Source: Streptomyces roseus (lineage in GTDB: Bacteria > Actinomycetota > Actinomycetes > Streptomycetales > Streptomycetaceae). Taken from it: DNA of 64,000 bases. The stretch's first letter is position 1, and each line of letters begins with the position of its first letter. The DNA lies in assembly GCF_001044425.1 (NCBI RefSeq), contig NZ_LFML01000063.1, forward strand, positions 1 to 64,000, in the 5' to 3' direction. The notes below the pieces were generated by a model. It did not search any database. It saw nothing but the letters and a program-made list of their open reading frames with translations, and was not told the origin of the DNA. Positions 16,714 to 24,987 of this stretch are shown piece after piece. The position numbers were made by a program, and so were the translations under genes.

Positions 16714-18144
16714 TCAGACGGTTGATCCCGGGGGTGGGGACTGCGGTACGTCGGCCAGTGCGCGGTCGACGAGTGCGCCCGCGGCGCCGCCGTACCCGGC
16801 CGGGTCGCACAGCTGTGCGATGTGGTCCGCGCCGAGGCCGTGGCCGGGCATCGAGGTGAGTACGGCGGCCAGGGGCCGCCCGCTCGCGGCGGCGGCGGTC
16901 GAGGCCTCGGTCAGCAGCTGCTTGGCGGCGGCCTTGCCCAGGTGCGGGGCGAGGCGGGCCGCGATGCGCTCGGAGACCACCTGGCCGCCGGTGAGGTCGA
17001 GGTTCTCCCGCATCCGGGCGGGCCGGACCTCCAGCCCCTCGGCCAGTTCGACCGCGGTGTGGGCGGCTCCGCCGGCCAGGCGCAGGCATTCGCGCAGCAG
17101 TTGCCACTCGGCGTGCCAGACGCCCGCGGCGCGTTCGTCCTCGGTGACCAGGCACTGGGTCAGTCCGGCGGCGATCACCGGGACCTGGAGGGCCGCCGCG
17201 CGGATCAGCGTGGCGAGTACCGGGTTGCGCTTGTGCGGCATGGCCGAGGAGCTGCCGCGGCCGGCGGCGGTCGGTTCGGCGACTTCGCCCACCTCGGTCC
17301 GGGTCAGCGCCTGCACGTCGACCGCGATCTTGCCGAGGGCTCCTGCGGTGAAGGCCAGTGCGGCGGCGAGATCGGCGAGTGGGGTGCGCAGTGCGTGCCA
17401 GGGCAGCACGGGGCGGGCGAGTCCGGTCTCGGCGGCGAAGGCGTCGACGAGCCGGTCGAGGTAGGGGTGTTCGGTGTCGGCCGCCACGTCGGGGCGGTCG
17501 ATGTCGGCGTATTCGAGGTAGCCGGCGAGGGTGCCGGCGGCCCCGCCGAGGGAGACCGGCAGGCCTTCGTCCAGGACGCGGGCCAGGCGGGCGTCGGCGT
17601 CGAGGACGAGGGCGCGCCAGCCGGCGGCCTTGAGTCCGAAGGTCGTGGGTACGGCGTGCAGGGCCAGGGTGCGGCCCGGCATCAGGGTGTCGCGGTGGGT
17701 GCGGGCGAGGCCCGCCAGGGCCTGCGCGGTCCGGGCGAGGTCCGCCCGGATCAGGCGCAGGGCCCTGGCGGCCACCAGCATGGCGCCGGTGTCGAAGATG
17801 TCCTGGCTGGTGGAGCCCCGGTGGACGAAGTCCGCGGCTTTCGGGTCGATGCCGCGGACTTCCGCGGTGAGGGCCTGGACGAGTCCCACCACCGGGTTCG
17901 CGGTCTCCCGCGAGGCGAGCGCGAGGGCCCTCAGGTCGAACCGGTCGGCCCGTGCCGCTTCGGTGATGACGGCCGCGGCTTCCTCCGGGAGGGTGCCGAG
18001 GCTCGCCTGGGCCCGGGCCAGGGCGGCCTCGGCGTCGAGCATGGCCTGGAGCCACGCCCGGTCGCCGACGGCCGTCTCGACCTCGGTGCCGGCCCGCACC
18101 GGGGACAGCAGGCCGGCGTCCACGAGAGGGCCCTCGCCGGTCAT
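16714..18144 (-). CDS. CreD-like nitrosuccinate lyase (fumarase/aspartase superfamily)
   Basis: 476 residues. The superfamily signature GSSSAMPHKRNP is at residues 297-308, and GSTSQDIFDTGAM matches the second conserved region. The overall type is 3-carboxy-cis,cis-muconate cycloisomerase-like, the subgroup to which CreD belongs. CreD eliminates nitrous acid from nitrosuccinate, leaving fumarate. The start ATG 18144 overlaps the stop of the CreE-like gene, and that gene pair is the hallmark of the aspartate-nitrosuccinate pathway. Taken alone the sequence could be a PcaB cycloisomerase or adenylosuccinate lyase; the coupled partner decides the call. Confidence 0.88.
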   Translation of the reverse strand: MTGEGPLVDAGLLSPVRAGTEVETAVGDRAWLQAMLDAEAALARAQASLGTLPEEAAAVITEAARADRFDLRALALASRETANPVVGLVQALTAEVRGIDPKAADFVHRGSTSQDIFDTGAMLVAARALRLIRADLARTAQALAGLARTHRDTLMPGRTLALHAVPTTFGLKAAGWRALVLDADARLARVLDEGLPVSLGGAAGTLAGYLEYADIDRPDVAADTEHPYLDRLVDAFAAETGLARPVLPWHALRTPLADLAAALAFTAGALGKIAVDVQALTRTEVGEVAEPTAAGRGSSSAMPHKRNPVLATLIRAAALQVPVIAAGLTQCLVTEDERAAGVWHAEWQLLRECLRLAGGAAHTAVELAEGLEVRPARMRENLDLTGGQVVSERIAARLAPHLGKAAAKQLLTEASTAAAASGRPLAAVLTSMPGHGLGADHIAQLCDPAGYGGAAGALVDRALADVPQSPPPGSTV

Positions 18145-20129
18145 ACGATCACGCCGGGCAGGGTGTCGTCGGCCGGCTGGTCGGCCACCGCGCGGATCCC
18201 GGCCGGCAGGCTCGCGACCGGCGGCAGGGCCAGGACGGCGCGGGCGATGGCGTCGGAGTCGCCGAGGGTCACCGAGTCCACGCCGGGCCGGATGCCGGCC
18301 GCCGTGACCCAGTGGACCGACTCGGTCGGCACCCCGTAGGCGAAGCGGCGCGCGTGGGCGGTGCCCCGGGCGTCGATGAGCCGGTACGGGCGCTCGGTGA
18401 CCGCGAGGCCACCGGTCTGGTAGCCGCCCTGCTCGCCGGAGATGACGTACGGCTTCGCCTGGTCGGTGTCCAGCAGGTGCTGGAGCAGCGGGTCGGAGGT
18501 GCGCCGCAGGTCGGGCTCGGGCAGCCGGGACTCGATGAGCACCTGTGCCTTGATCTGCGGGCCCGGTACAGACGTGGACGCGGCCACGTACGTCTGGGTG
18601 TCGGTGTCGATGCGGACCTGGGTACCGGGTCCGGTGATCGTGAGGACCCCGGCCTCGATGAGGGCGATCATCTCCTCGATGCGGGTGGCCGGCGGGCCGA
18701 TGGAGAGGAAGCCGTTGAGCGGGGTGTACCAGCCCTCCAGGTCGTCGCGGTGCGAGTCCCCGTCGAGGCCGCCGTGGTCGACGGCGAGCCGGACCTCGTT
18801 GCGCAGGTCGCGCAGGACGTCCAGGGCGGACTTGACCGGGCCGCTGATGTTGCCCTGGCGGGCGGCGGCGACGTCGGCCGCGAGGTACTCCACCAGCCAG
18901 CTCTGGAAGTCGTCGCGGTCGGCGAACTCCCGGTCCCCGTAGGGGATGGAGAGCTTCTCCCAGCTCCAGTGCTGCTCTTCGGGGATGTCGTACTCGGCGA
19001 GCAGCCAGGAGCGGCCCTCGGCGTCCTCGGTCTCCAGGTAGCGCTCGGTGAAGGCCTCGCGCTCCTCGGGCCGGCCGTTGGCGGCGAGCAGGGCGCCGTA
19101 GTAGACGCTCTCGACCTCCAGGGAGATGAAGGGCCACAGGTCTTCCTTGAAGGTGACCTTGCCGCCTTCCGCGGAGCGCTGGCGCAGGGCGCGCACGTAG
19201 TCCGGGGTCAGCAGCTTGGGGAAGTAGCGGCCGTACGCGCCCTTCTCGTTGTCGCCGCGGGCGTGGTACGGGATGCCGCGCCGGGAGAAGGCGTACAGCC
19301 GGGGCTCCTGCCCGGACGGCCGGTAGGTGAGCTTGCCGTCCTCGTCGCGGACGAAGGAGCCGCCGCGGCCGTGGCTGAACAGCGCCATGTAGTCGAAGAA
19401 GTTCAGCCCCAGGCCGCGGACGAGGACCGTCTGGCCGGGCTTGATCGCCGCGAGGTCCTTGTCGGCGGGGTTGCCCGGCGTCAGGTAGGTCAGGTAGTGG
19501 ATGCGCGCCAGGGATGCGGTGCGCGCCTCGCGCGGGGTCAGCCGGGCGGGGACGTGACCCTGGGCCAGGATGATGGCGTCGAGGTCGTTGAGGCGGGTGC
19601 CGTCCTGGAGGCGCACGCCCTGCGGGCCGCCGGAGATGCCGAGGGTGTCGGCGATGGCCACCGCGCGGGAGCGGTGGACGTGGACGCTGACGTGCTTGGG
19701 GGCGCCGACGATGACGCGCTGGAAGCACTCGCTGAGGTAGTTGCCGTAGAAGGCGCGGGTCGGGTAGGTGTCCGGACCCATGGCCGCGGCCTCGGCGAGG
19801 GTGCCCTCGTCGTAGTCGCCGAACTGGCCGAGGACGGAGAGGGACTTGGCCCACTCGTACAGGGTCGGGCCGGGCTCGATCGGGCCGTCGATCTTGCAGC
19901 TCTCGTCCGTGTAGACGGTGATCTGGCAGGCGACGGTGTTCATCAGCAGGTGGCGTGACTGGCCGGAGCGCCAGACCTGGCCGGCGCCGGGCGCGGCCGG
20001 GTCCACGACGTGGATGGCGACCGAGTCGTGAACGGGGTTCTCCCGCTCGTTGGCGACCAGGCGCTCGACGACGGACAGGCCGCGGGGGCCGGCGCCGACG
20101 ACGGCTATCTCAACGGACGAGCTGCTCAT
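18141..20129 (-). CDS. CreE-like FAD-dependent L-aspartate N-monooxygenase
   Basis: 662 residues. The N-terminal FAD motif VVGAGPRGLSVVERL is that of FAD/NAD(P)-binding 'FAD-NAD(P)-binding' (Pfam NAD_binding_9-type) proteins such as CreE. Length fits the CreE/FzmM class. These enzymes oxidise aspartate stepwise with NADPH and O2 to nitrosuccinate. A strong GGAGA lies 8-10 bp before ATG 20129, and the stop is coupled to the CreD-like gene. The upstream ligase gene ends 41 bp before it. The adjacency of CreE, CreD and CreM-like genes supports nitrous-acid production for diazotisation. Homologues without CreD exist with unknown roles, so the pair carries the weight of the call. Confidence 0.87.
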   Translation of the reverse strand: MSSSSVEIAVVGAGPRGLSVVERLVANERENPVHDSVAIHVVDPAAPGAGQVWRSGQSRHLLMNTVACQITVYTDESCKIDGPIEPGPTLYEWAKSLSVLGQFGDYDEGTLAEAAAMGPDTYPTRAFYGNYLSECFQRVIVGAPKHVSVHVHRSRAVAIADTLGISGGPQGVRLQDGTRLNDLDAIILAQGHVPARLTPREARTASLARIHYLTYLTPGNPADKDLAAIKPGQTVLVRGLGLNFFDYMALFSHGRGGSFVRDEDGKLTYRPSGQEPRLYAFSRRGIPYHARGDNEKGAYGRYFPKLLTPDYVRALRQRSAEGGKVTFKEDLWPFISLEVESVYYGALLAANGRPEEREAFTERYLETEDAEGRSWLLAEYDIPEEQHWSWEKLSIPYGDREFADRDDFQSWLVEYLAADVAAARQGNISGPVKSALDVLRDLRNEVRLAVDHGGLDGDSHRDDLEGWYTPLNGFLSIGPPATRIEEMIALIEAGVLTITGPGTQVRIDTDTQTYVAASTSVPGPQIKAQVLIESRLPEPDLRRTSDPLLQHLLDTDQAKPYVISGEQGGYQTGGLAVTERPYRLIDARGTAHARRFAYGVPTESVHWVTAAGIRPGVDSVTLGDSDAIARAVLALPPVASLPAGIRAVADQPADDTLPGVIV

Positions 20130-20170
20130 GCGAAATCTCCGATGCTGTGGGGATACGGGATGGGGTCCGC

Positions 20171-21787
20171 TCAGGCGGCTTCGGCCGGAACCTCGGTTGC
20201 GGTGTCGGCGCCGGCCTCGGGTGCGGCTTCCGCCCCGCCTGCGACGAGTCGGGCGAGTTCGAGGCGCTTGATCTTGGTGGTGGAGGTCTGCGGGACGTCC
20301 TCCAGACGCCACTGGACCGGGGCGGCGAGCTTCGGCAGGCCGATGACCGCCGACTTCCACGCGATCAGGTCGAGCGGCTTGTCGTCGCGGGTGCAGACGA
20401 CCGGGACCGGGACCCCGTCGGGGCCGGGGATGATGATGACCTCGATGAGCTCGTGCAGCCGGGTGAAGAGCTTGTCCTCGATCTCCAGGGTCGAGCCGAT
20501 GCCCGGGATCTCGTCGACCTCGCGGTCGAGCAGGTGCAGGCAGCCCCACTTGGTGCGGTAGCCGAGGTCGCCCATCCGCCACCAGCCGTCGTTGACCTGC
20601 TTCTCCCAGCGCTCGTGCTCGGAGTGGTAGGTGATGATGCGGCCGTCGGACTTGATCTCGATGAAGCCCGGGTTGTCCTTGGTGACGGGGTTGCCGTCAC
20701 GGCTGACGACGCGGACGCCGGTCATGCCGGGGAAGGGAGAGCCGACGCAGCGGCCGTCGAAGTCGGCGCCGCCCTTGCGGGTGTAGGTGCGGGCCGCGAT
20801 CGGGCCGACCTCGCTCTGGCCGTAGGCCTGGGCGAAGAGCGCGTTCTTCCGCTTGCTCGCCTTGAGCAGGATGCTGACCGTGCGCGGGTGGATCGCGTCG
20901 AAGGTCGAGCTGAAGTACTTGACGTTGGCGAGGGGCCCGCGGGGGTCGTCGGCCAGCGCCTCCCAGCGCAGGAACGTGTTGGGGTGGGCTTCGATGAAGC
21001 CGGGCGGGACCTGGGCGAAGATGTCGCCGACGGTCTCCGGGTCGTCCTCCTTGAGGACGATCAGGGTGTGGCCCTGGAGGATCGAGATCGGCATGGCCGT
21101 GAACATCCGGGAGTGGACGAACGACACGTGGACCGCGACCGGTTCGCGCTTGGGCACGGCGGAGAAGACCGTCGCCTGCGGGCGGTAGCGGGCCTCGAAG
21201 GTGTGGCCGGTGTGGACGGCGAGCTTCGGGGTGCCGGTGGTGCCCGAGGTGTGCGTGATCAGGGTGGGGTGCTGGGGCGGCATCGGGATCGCCGGGACGC
21301 GGGGGACGCCGGCGAGGGAGGCGAGCTCGACGGTCCTCTCGTAGGAGCCCGAGGTCAGCAGCACCCCGGCCGTGATGTCGAAGATCTCGGCCGGCAGGTT
21401 GGCGTCGAGCTTTTCCTGGTCGGTGATCAGGAAGGGCCGGTCGATGCGGCGCACCAGCGTGGCGACCGTCTCGCCGTCCAGCTTCGGGGACAGCAGGGCC
21501 GGTATCGCGCCGATGCGGGCGATCGCACAGGCCAGCAGCGAGATGTCGAAGCCGTCGGCCTTGTGCACGACGACGTGGTGGTTGGGCCGTACGCCGACCG
21601 ACCACAGCCGCGAGGCGAAGTCGTCGACCAGGTCCGCGAGTTCGGTGAAGGTGGGACGGCGCCCGAGCTGCGGGGCGATGTCCAGGTCGTGGTCCATGAC
21701 CACGAGGCCCGCGGGGGTGCGGGCGGCCGCTCGGTCGAAGAGCGTACCCAGCCGGATGCCCTTGTTTCCTATGCGCTGGAGAAGCAT
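20171..21787 (-). CDS. CreM-like AMP-forming ligase / candidate diazotase (copy 2)
   Basis: 538 residues of the ANL superfamily, a paralogue of the protein at 6911. Phosphate loop THTSGTTGTPK and catalytic Lys region PQTSTTKIKR are intact. Copy-specific features are an Ala/Glu-rich tail (GGAEAAPEAGADTATEV) and EAHPNTFLRWE in place of ETHPNSFLECE. It sits directly upstream of the CreE- and CreD-like genes on the same strand, which makes it the better of the two candidates for the nitrite-activating diazotase. The other copy would then be a second diazotase or an acyl-activating enzyme. Substrate choice cannot be decided from sequence. Confidence 0.84.
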   Translation of the reverse strand: MLLQRIGNKGIRLGTLFDRAAARTPAGLVVMDHDLDIAPQLGRRPTFTELADLVDDFASRLWSVGVRPNHHVVVHKADGFDISLLACAIARIGAIPALLSPKLDGETVATLVRRIDRPFLITDQEKLDANLPAEIFDITAGVLLTSGSYERTVELASLAGVPRVPAIPMPPQHPTLITHTSGTTGTPKLAVHTGHTFEARYRPQATVFSAVPKREPVAVHVSFVHSRMFTAMPISILQGHTLIVLKEDDPETVGDIFAQVPPGFIEAHPNTFLRWEALADDPRGPLANVKYFSSTFDAIHPRTVSILLKASKRKNALFAQAYGQSEVGPIAARTYTRKGGADFDGRCVGSPFPGMTGVRVVSRDGNPVTKDNPGFIEIKSDGRIITYHSEHERWEKQVNDGWWRMGDLGYRTKWGCLHLLDREVDEIPGIGSTLEIEDKLFTRLHELIEVIIIPGPDGVPVPVVCTRDDKPLDLIAWKSAVIGLPKLAAPVQWRLEDVPQTSTTKIKRLELARLVAGGAEAAPEAGADTATEVPAEAA

Positions 21788-21832
21788 GGCCTCGTTCTCT
21801 CAAGAGTGTCTTCGATGGCGTACGGGGAGTGG

Positions 21833-21862
21833 GCCGGCACCGGGAGGGAAGCCGGTGCCGGC
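21833..21862 (-). other. Intercistronic hairpin
   Basis: GCCGGCACCGG (21833-21843) pairs perfectly with CCGGTGCCGGC (21852-21862). It lies in the 97-bp gap between the SRPBCC gene and the second ligase gene. It may be a partial terminator or an RNA processing/stability element that sets downstream gene dosage. There is no T-run on the transcribed side. Confidence 0.55.
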
Positions 21863-21884
21863 GTCCGGGTGCGACAACGCGGGC

Positions 21885-22427
21885 TCAGCGGCCTTCGACG
21901 ACGTCGCGGATGCGGGCGAGGGTGGCGTCGAGGTCACCGACGAGCTTCTCGGTCCAGTCGGTGATGAACTGCTTGCGCTGGACCTCGTCCAGATCGGCGA
22001 CGATCTTGTGGATGCCTGCGGTGGCCTTGCCCATGCGGAAGTGGTGCACGAGGACCGAACCCTCCTGGGCCGGCTCGATGTCGAAGCCCCAGACGGACTC
22101 CTGGTCCTCCTGGGCGTGGGTCAGCATCATCCAGCGGAAGGTGCGGCCGGGCTCGGCCGCCGTGACGCGGGCCTCGGTGTACCAGGTACCGCGCACCAGC
22201 GGGGCCCAGCCGACGACGTCCTCGGCGCGCAGGTTCTCGCCGCGGAAAATCGCTCCGACGGTGGAGGGTTCACCGGAAATCCACTCGCCGCCCATGCATT
22301 CCGGGCTCCACTCGGCGCTCCGGGTCAGGTCGCTGACGACGTCGTAGATTTCCTGCGCAGTGGCCGCGACGGGAATGTCCGCGCGAACCTCGAAAAGCGG
22401 GGTCGAGTCGATGATGGAGTTCGTCAT
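21885..22427 (-). CDS. SRPBCC-fold (START/polyketide cyclase-like) protein
   Basis: 180 residues. The opening FEVRADIPVAATAQEIYDVVSDLTRSAEWSP is typical of the SRPBCC helix-grip fold (Polyketide_cyc2), which forms a deep hydrophobic pocket. Members bind ligands or act as cyclases, aromatases or hydrolases. ATG 22427 is chosen; the in-frame extension to 22508 covers AT-rich promoter-like DNA. It is the first gene of the minus-strand operon that continues through the ligase, CreE, CreD and nitrate genes. No catalytic residues are evident. Confidence 0.75.
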   Translation of the reverse strand: MTNSIIDSTPLFEVRADIPVAATAQEIYDVVSDLTRSAEWSPECMGGEWISGEPSTVGAIFRGENLRAEDVVGWAPLVRGTWYTEARVTAAEPGRTFRWMMLTHAQEDQESVWGFDIEPAQEGSVLVHHFRMGKATAGIHKIVADLDEVQRKQFITDWTEKLVGDLDATLARIRDVVEGR

Positions 22428-22589
22428 GGCCGAAATACTGCTGCTCCGCCAATCTCCGCTCAAGGCCCTTGTCGCGGGTCCATCAGGTCTTTTGCCCGTG
22501 TATTGCACATGGAAAATAAAAGCATGCCGGAGCGGCGCCGCGATAATGTTCCCGCGGCGCCGCTCGCAGTTATTCCGCAGATTTCTGTG
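22428..22589 (-). promoter_or_regulatory. Probable promoter region of the nitrite/diazotisation operon, with upstream terminator
   Basis: A 162-bp gap with an AT-rich segment at about 22495-22525, unusual for this genome, lies upstream of the SRPBCC gene. On the minus strand TTGAGC near 22462 and CAGTAT near 22440 are a weak -35/-10 candidate pair. The far side holds a perfect 13-bp hairpin (22530-22542 pairs with 22553-22565) that probably terminates the MDR gene ending at 22590. Confidence 0.5.
22530..22565 (-). terminator. Hairpin terminator after the MDR gene
   Basis: GAGCGGCGCCGCG and CGCGGCGCCGCTC form a perfect 13-bp stem with a 10-base AT-rich loop, 25 bp beyond the minus-strand stop at 22590. 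There is no clear T-run. Confidence 0.7.
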
Positions 22590-23570
22590 TCAGGACCGGG
22601 CGCGCAGTACCAGCTTTCCCGTCACCTTGCCCTCGTCCAGCAGGCGGTGCGCCTCGGCCGCCGCCGCCAGCGGCAGCACCTCGGTGCCGCGCGGCCGCAG
22701 CAGCCCGGCCGCCGTCAGCTTGTTGACGTGGGCCGCGGCGGCGGCCAGCCGGCCCGCGGTGGCGTGCGAGATCGCGAAGCCGCGCACCGAACAGTCCTTG
22801 AGGTAGAGCGGTCCCACCGGCAGCACGGGCCGGGTGCGCATGCCCGAGAGCAGCACGATCCGGCCGCGGCTCGCGAGCAGGTCCACCGCGGTCTCCAGGT
22901 CGTTGCGGGCCGAGGTGTCGACGTGGATGTCCACCCCGTCCGGGCTGAGCTCGCGGACGCGGGCCGACACGTCGGGGTCGTTGTAGTCGATGACCTCGGC
23001 CGCGCCGAGTTCCCGTACGTAGTCGAAGTCGCGCGGCGAGGAGGTGGCGATCACCCGGGCTCCGGCGTGGGCGGCCATCGTGACCAGGGCGCTGCCCACG
23101 TTGCCCGCGGCGCCCAGCACCAGCACGGTGTCGCCGGCGGCGATGCCGCCCTGGTCGAAGAGGGCGAGGTAGGCCGTGACGGCGGGGTGTGCGAGGGCCA
23201 CCGCGTCGACCGGGTCCACCCCCTCGGGCAGCGGGTAGAGCCGCTCGGCCGGGACGACGGCCTGCTCGGCGGCGGCGCCCTGGCGGCCGTCGTGCCCGAG
23301 GCTGTTGCACCAGACCCGGTCGCCCGGCGCGAAGCGGTGCGCGACCGCGGCGCCGGCGGACAGCACGGTCCCGACGAGGTCCCGGCCGATCACGAAGGGG
23401 AAGTCGAGGGGGGTGCGCCAGGCACCCGAGCGGACGAAGGTGTCGACGTGGTTGACGGAGACCACGTCGACCTCGACGAGCACGTCGGACGGCCCCGGCT
23501 GCGGAGCGGGCAGCTCACCGAAGCGGATGAGCTCTGCGGGACCCAACTGTTCGATATAGGCGGCATGCAT
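22590..23570 (-). CDS. Zinc-less MDR / quinone oxidoreductase-like dehydrogenase
   Basis: 326 residues of the medium-chain dehydrogenase/reductase superfamily, quinone-reductase-like. The NADPH-binding motif VLGAAGNVGSALVTMA and the N-terminal GroES-like region (FGELPAPQPGPSDVLVEV) are clear. The Cys/His residues of the catalytic zinc site of alcohol dehydrogenases are absent. Such enzymes reduce quinones or enones with NADPH. ATG 23570 is chosen because the sequence before it lacks family similarity and upstream in-frame starts are rare codons. The gene is divergent from the DAHP synthase gene. Its role may be reduction of an o-quinone or quinoid intermediate. Confidence 0.82.
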   Translation of the reverse strand: MHAAYIEQLGPAELIRFGELPAPQPGPSDVLVEVDVVSVNHVDTFVRSGAWRTPLDFPFVIGRDLVGTVLSAGAAVAHRFAPGDRVWCNSLGHDGRQGAAAEQAVVPAERLYPLPEGVDPVDAVALAHPAVTAYLALFDQGGIAAGDTVLVLGAAGNVGSALVTMAAHAGARVIATSSPRDFDYVRELGAAEVIDYNDPDVSARVRELSPDGVDIHVDTSARNDLETAVDLLASRGRIVLLSGMRTRPVLPVGPLYLKDCSVRGFAISHATAGRLAAAAAHVNKLTAAGLLRPRGTEVLPLAAAAEAHRLLDEGKVTGKLVLRARS

Positions 23571-23795
23571 GGTTCGGATTCTGTTCGCAGCGGCCGCCAC
23601 AGGAAACCCGCTGCCGCTTTTCAATCAAGTGTGACTTATGCATCCGGACGCGGCTCCGTCAGGTGCGGCCGCCCCACCTGACGGAGTGACTATCGGCCGG
23701 TGGGTGCCGCACCAATTCCCCAGCAGCATCGATAATCCGCCACCCCTCAGTTCTGCCCATGCGCAAGACTTGGGCCCATTTCCTGGGAGTTTCCT
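23571..23795. promoter_or_regulatory. Divergent promoter with a 12-bp inverted repeat
   Basis: CTCCGTCAGGTG (23654-23665) and CACCTGACGGAG (23675-23686) form a perfect inverted repeat with a 9-bp GC spacer in the 225-bp gap between the MDR gene and the aminophenol-acid operon. GATAAT near 23739 is a candidate -10 for the plus-strand operon. GGGAG at 23785-23789 is the ribosome site for GTG 23796. The repeat could be an operator for both directions; a terminator is less likely as no gene ends here. Confidence 0.6.
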
Positions 23796-24968
23796 GTGGT
23801 TACCGCATCACTCACCGTCAGAAAAGCATCAGCCCTACAACAGCCCGACTGGGCCGATTCCCCCGACCTGGCCAAAGTAAAGGACGATCTTTCCCAGCGT
23901 CCCGCGCTGGTCAATGCCGGAGACGTCCGCCGCCTGCGCTCCCACCTCGCGCGGGTGGCGGCGGGCGAGGCCTTCATCGTCCAGGCGGGCGACTGCGCCG
24001 AGGACCCGGCGGAGTGCGACGCCGGCTACATCGCCCGCAAGTCCGCCCTCCTCGACATGCTCGCCGGCACGCTGAAAATGGTCACGCACAAGCCGGTGGT
24101 GCGGATCGGCCGGCTCGCCGGCCAGTTCGCCAAGCCGCGCTCGCGCCCGACCGAGGTCGTGGACGGCGTCGAACTGCCCGTATACCGCGGGCACATGGTC
24201 AACGGCCCCGGGGCCGGCCTGGCCGAGCGCCTGCCCGACCCCTTCCGCCTGCTGTCCGGGTACCGCTCCGCCGCGCAGGCCATGGCCCACCTCGGCTGGA
24301 CCGACCCGGCGCGCCGCTCCGGCATCTGCCCGCCGGTGTGGACCAGCCACGAGGCCCTTCTCCTCGACTACGAACTGCCCATGATGCGCTGGGACGAGGA
24401 GGGCAGCCCGCTGCTGACCTCGACCCACTTCCCGTGGATCGGCGAGCGCACGCGCCAGATCGACGGACCCCACGTCGACATGCTGGCCGGGGTCGTCAAC
24501 CCGGTCGCCTGCAAGGTGGGACCGTCGATGGAGCCGGAGGAGCTCATCGAGCTCTGCCGGCGCCTCGACCCCTGGCGCGAGCCCGGCCGCCTCACCCTGA
24601 TCGCCCGCATGGGCGCCGACCTGGTCGCCGAGCGCCTGCCCGCGCTCGTCGACGCGGTACGGCAGGCCGGCCACCCGGTGGTCTGGCTGACCGACCCCAT
24701 GCACGGCAACACCTTCTCCACCCCCGCCGGTCACAAGACCCGCCTCGTCGACACCGTCGTCAAGGAGATCCAGGGCTTCCAGGCGGCCGTGGCCCAGGGC
24801 GGCGGCGTCGCGGGCGGACTCCACCTGGAGACCACCCCCGACGACGTCACCGAGTGCGCGACCGGCGATGACCAGCTGCACACGGTCGGCGACAGGTACA
24901 CGAGCCTGTGCGACCCCCGCCTCAACCCGAACCAGGCGTACGCCGTGGTGACGCAATGGCGAGCCTGA
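23796..24968 (+). CDS. Class II DAHP synthase (PhzC type)
   Basis: 390 residues, the length of plant-like class II 3-deoxy-D-arabino-heptulosonate-7-phosphate synthases found in antibiotic clusters. Conserved segments include QAGDCAED, VVRIGRLAGQFAKPRS, KVGPSMEPEEL, DPMHGNTFS and GGLHLETTPDDVTEC. It condenses phosphoenolpyruvate with erythrose 4-phosphate, the first step to chorismate. A cluster-borne copy raises shikimate flux for the product. GTG 23796 has GGGAG 6 bp upstream. It heads the four-gene operon 23796-28391 that ends in 3-hydroxyanthranilate. Confidence 0.93.
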   Translation: MVTASLTVRKASALQQPDWADSPDLAKVKDDLSQRPALVNAGDVRRLRSHLARVAAGEAFIVQAGDCAEDPAECDAGYIARKSALLDMLAGTLKMVTHKPVVRIGRLAGQFAKPRSRPTEVVDGVELPVYRGHMVNGPGAGLAERLPDPFRLLSGYRSAAQAMAHLGWTDPARRSGICPPVWTSHEALLLDYELPMMRWDEEGSPLLTSTHFPWIGERTRQIDGPHVDMLAGVVNPVACKVGPSMEPEELIELCRRLDPWREPGRLTLIARMGADLVAERLPALVDAVRQAGHPVVWLTDPMHGNTFSTPAGHKTRLVDTVVKEIQGFQAAVAQGGGVAGGLHLETTPDDVTECATGDDQLHTVGDRYTSLCDPRLNPNQAYAVVTQWRA

Positions 24969-24987
24969 ACCAGCAGGGAGATTGGAC

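Noticed and set aside
16714..18144. PcaB (3-carboxy-muconate cycloisomerase) or adenylosuccinate lyase of primary metabolism
   Set aside because: No other beta-ketoadipate or purine genes are nearby, and it is translationally coupled to a CreE-like monooxygenase, as in nitrous-acid pathways.
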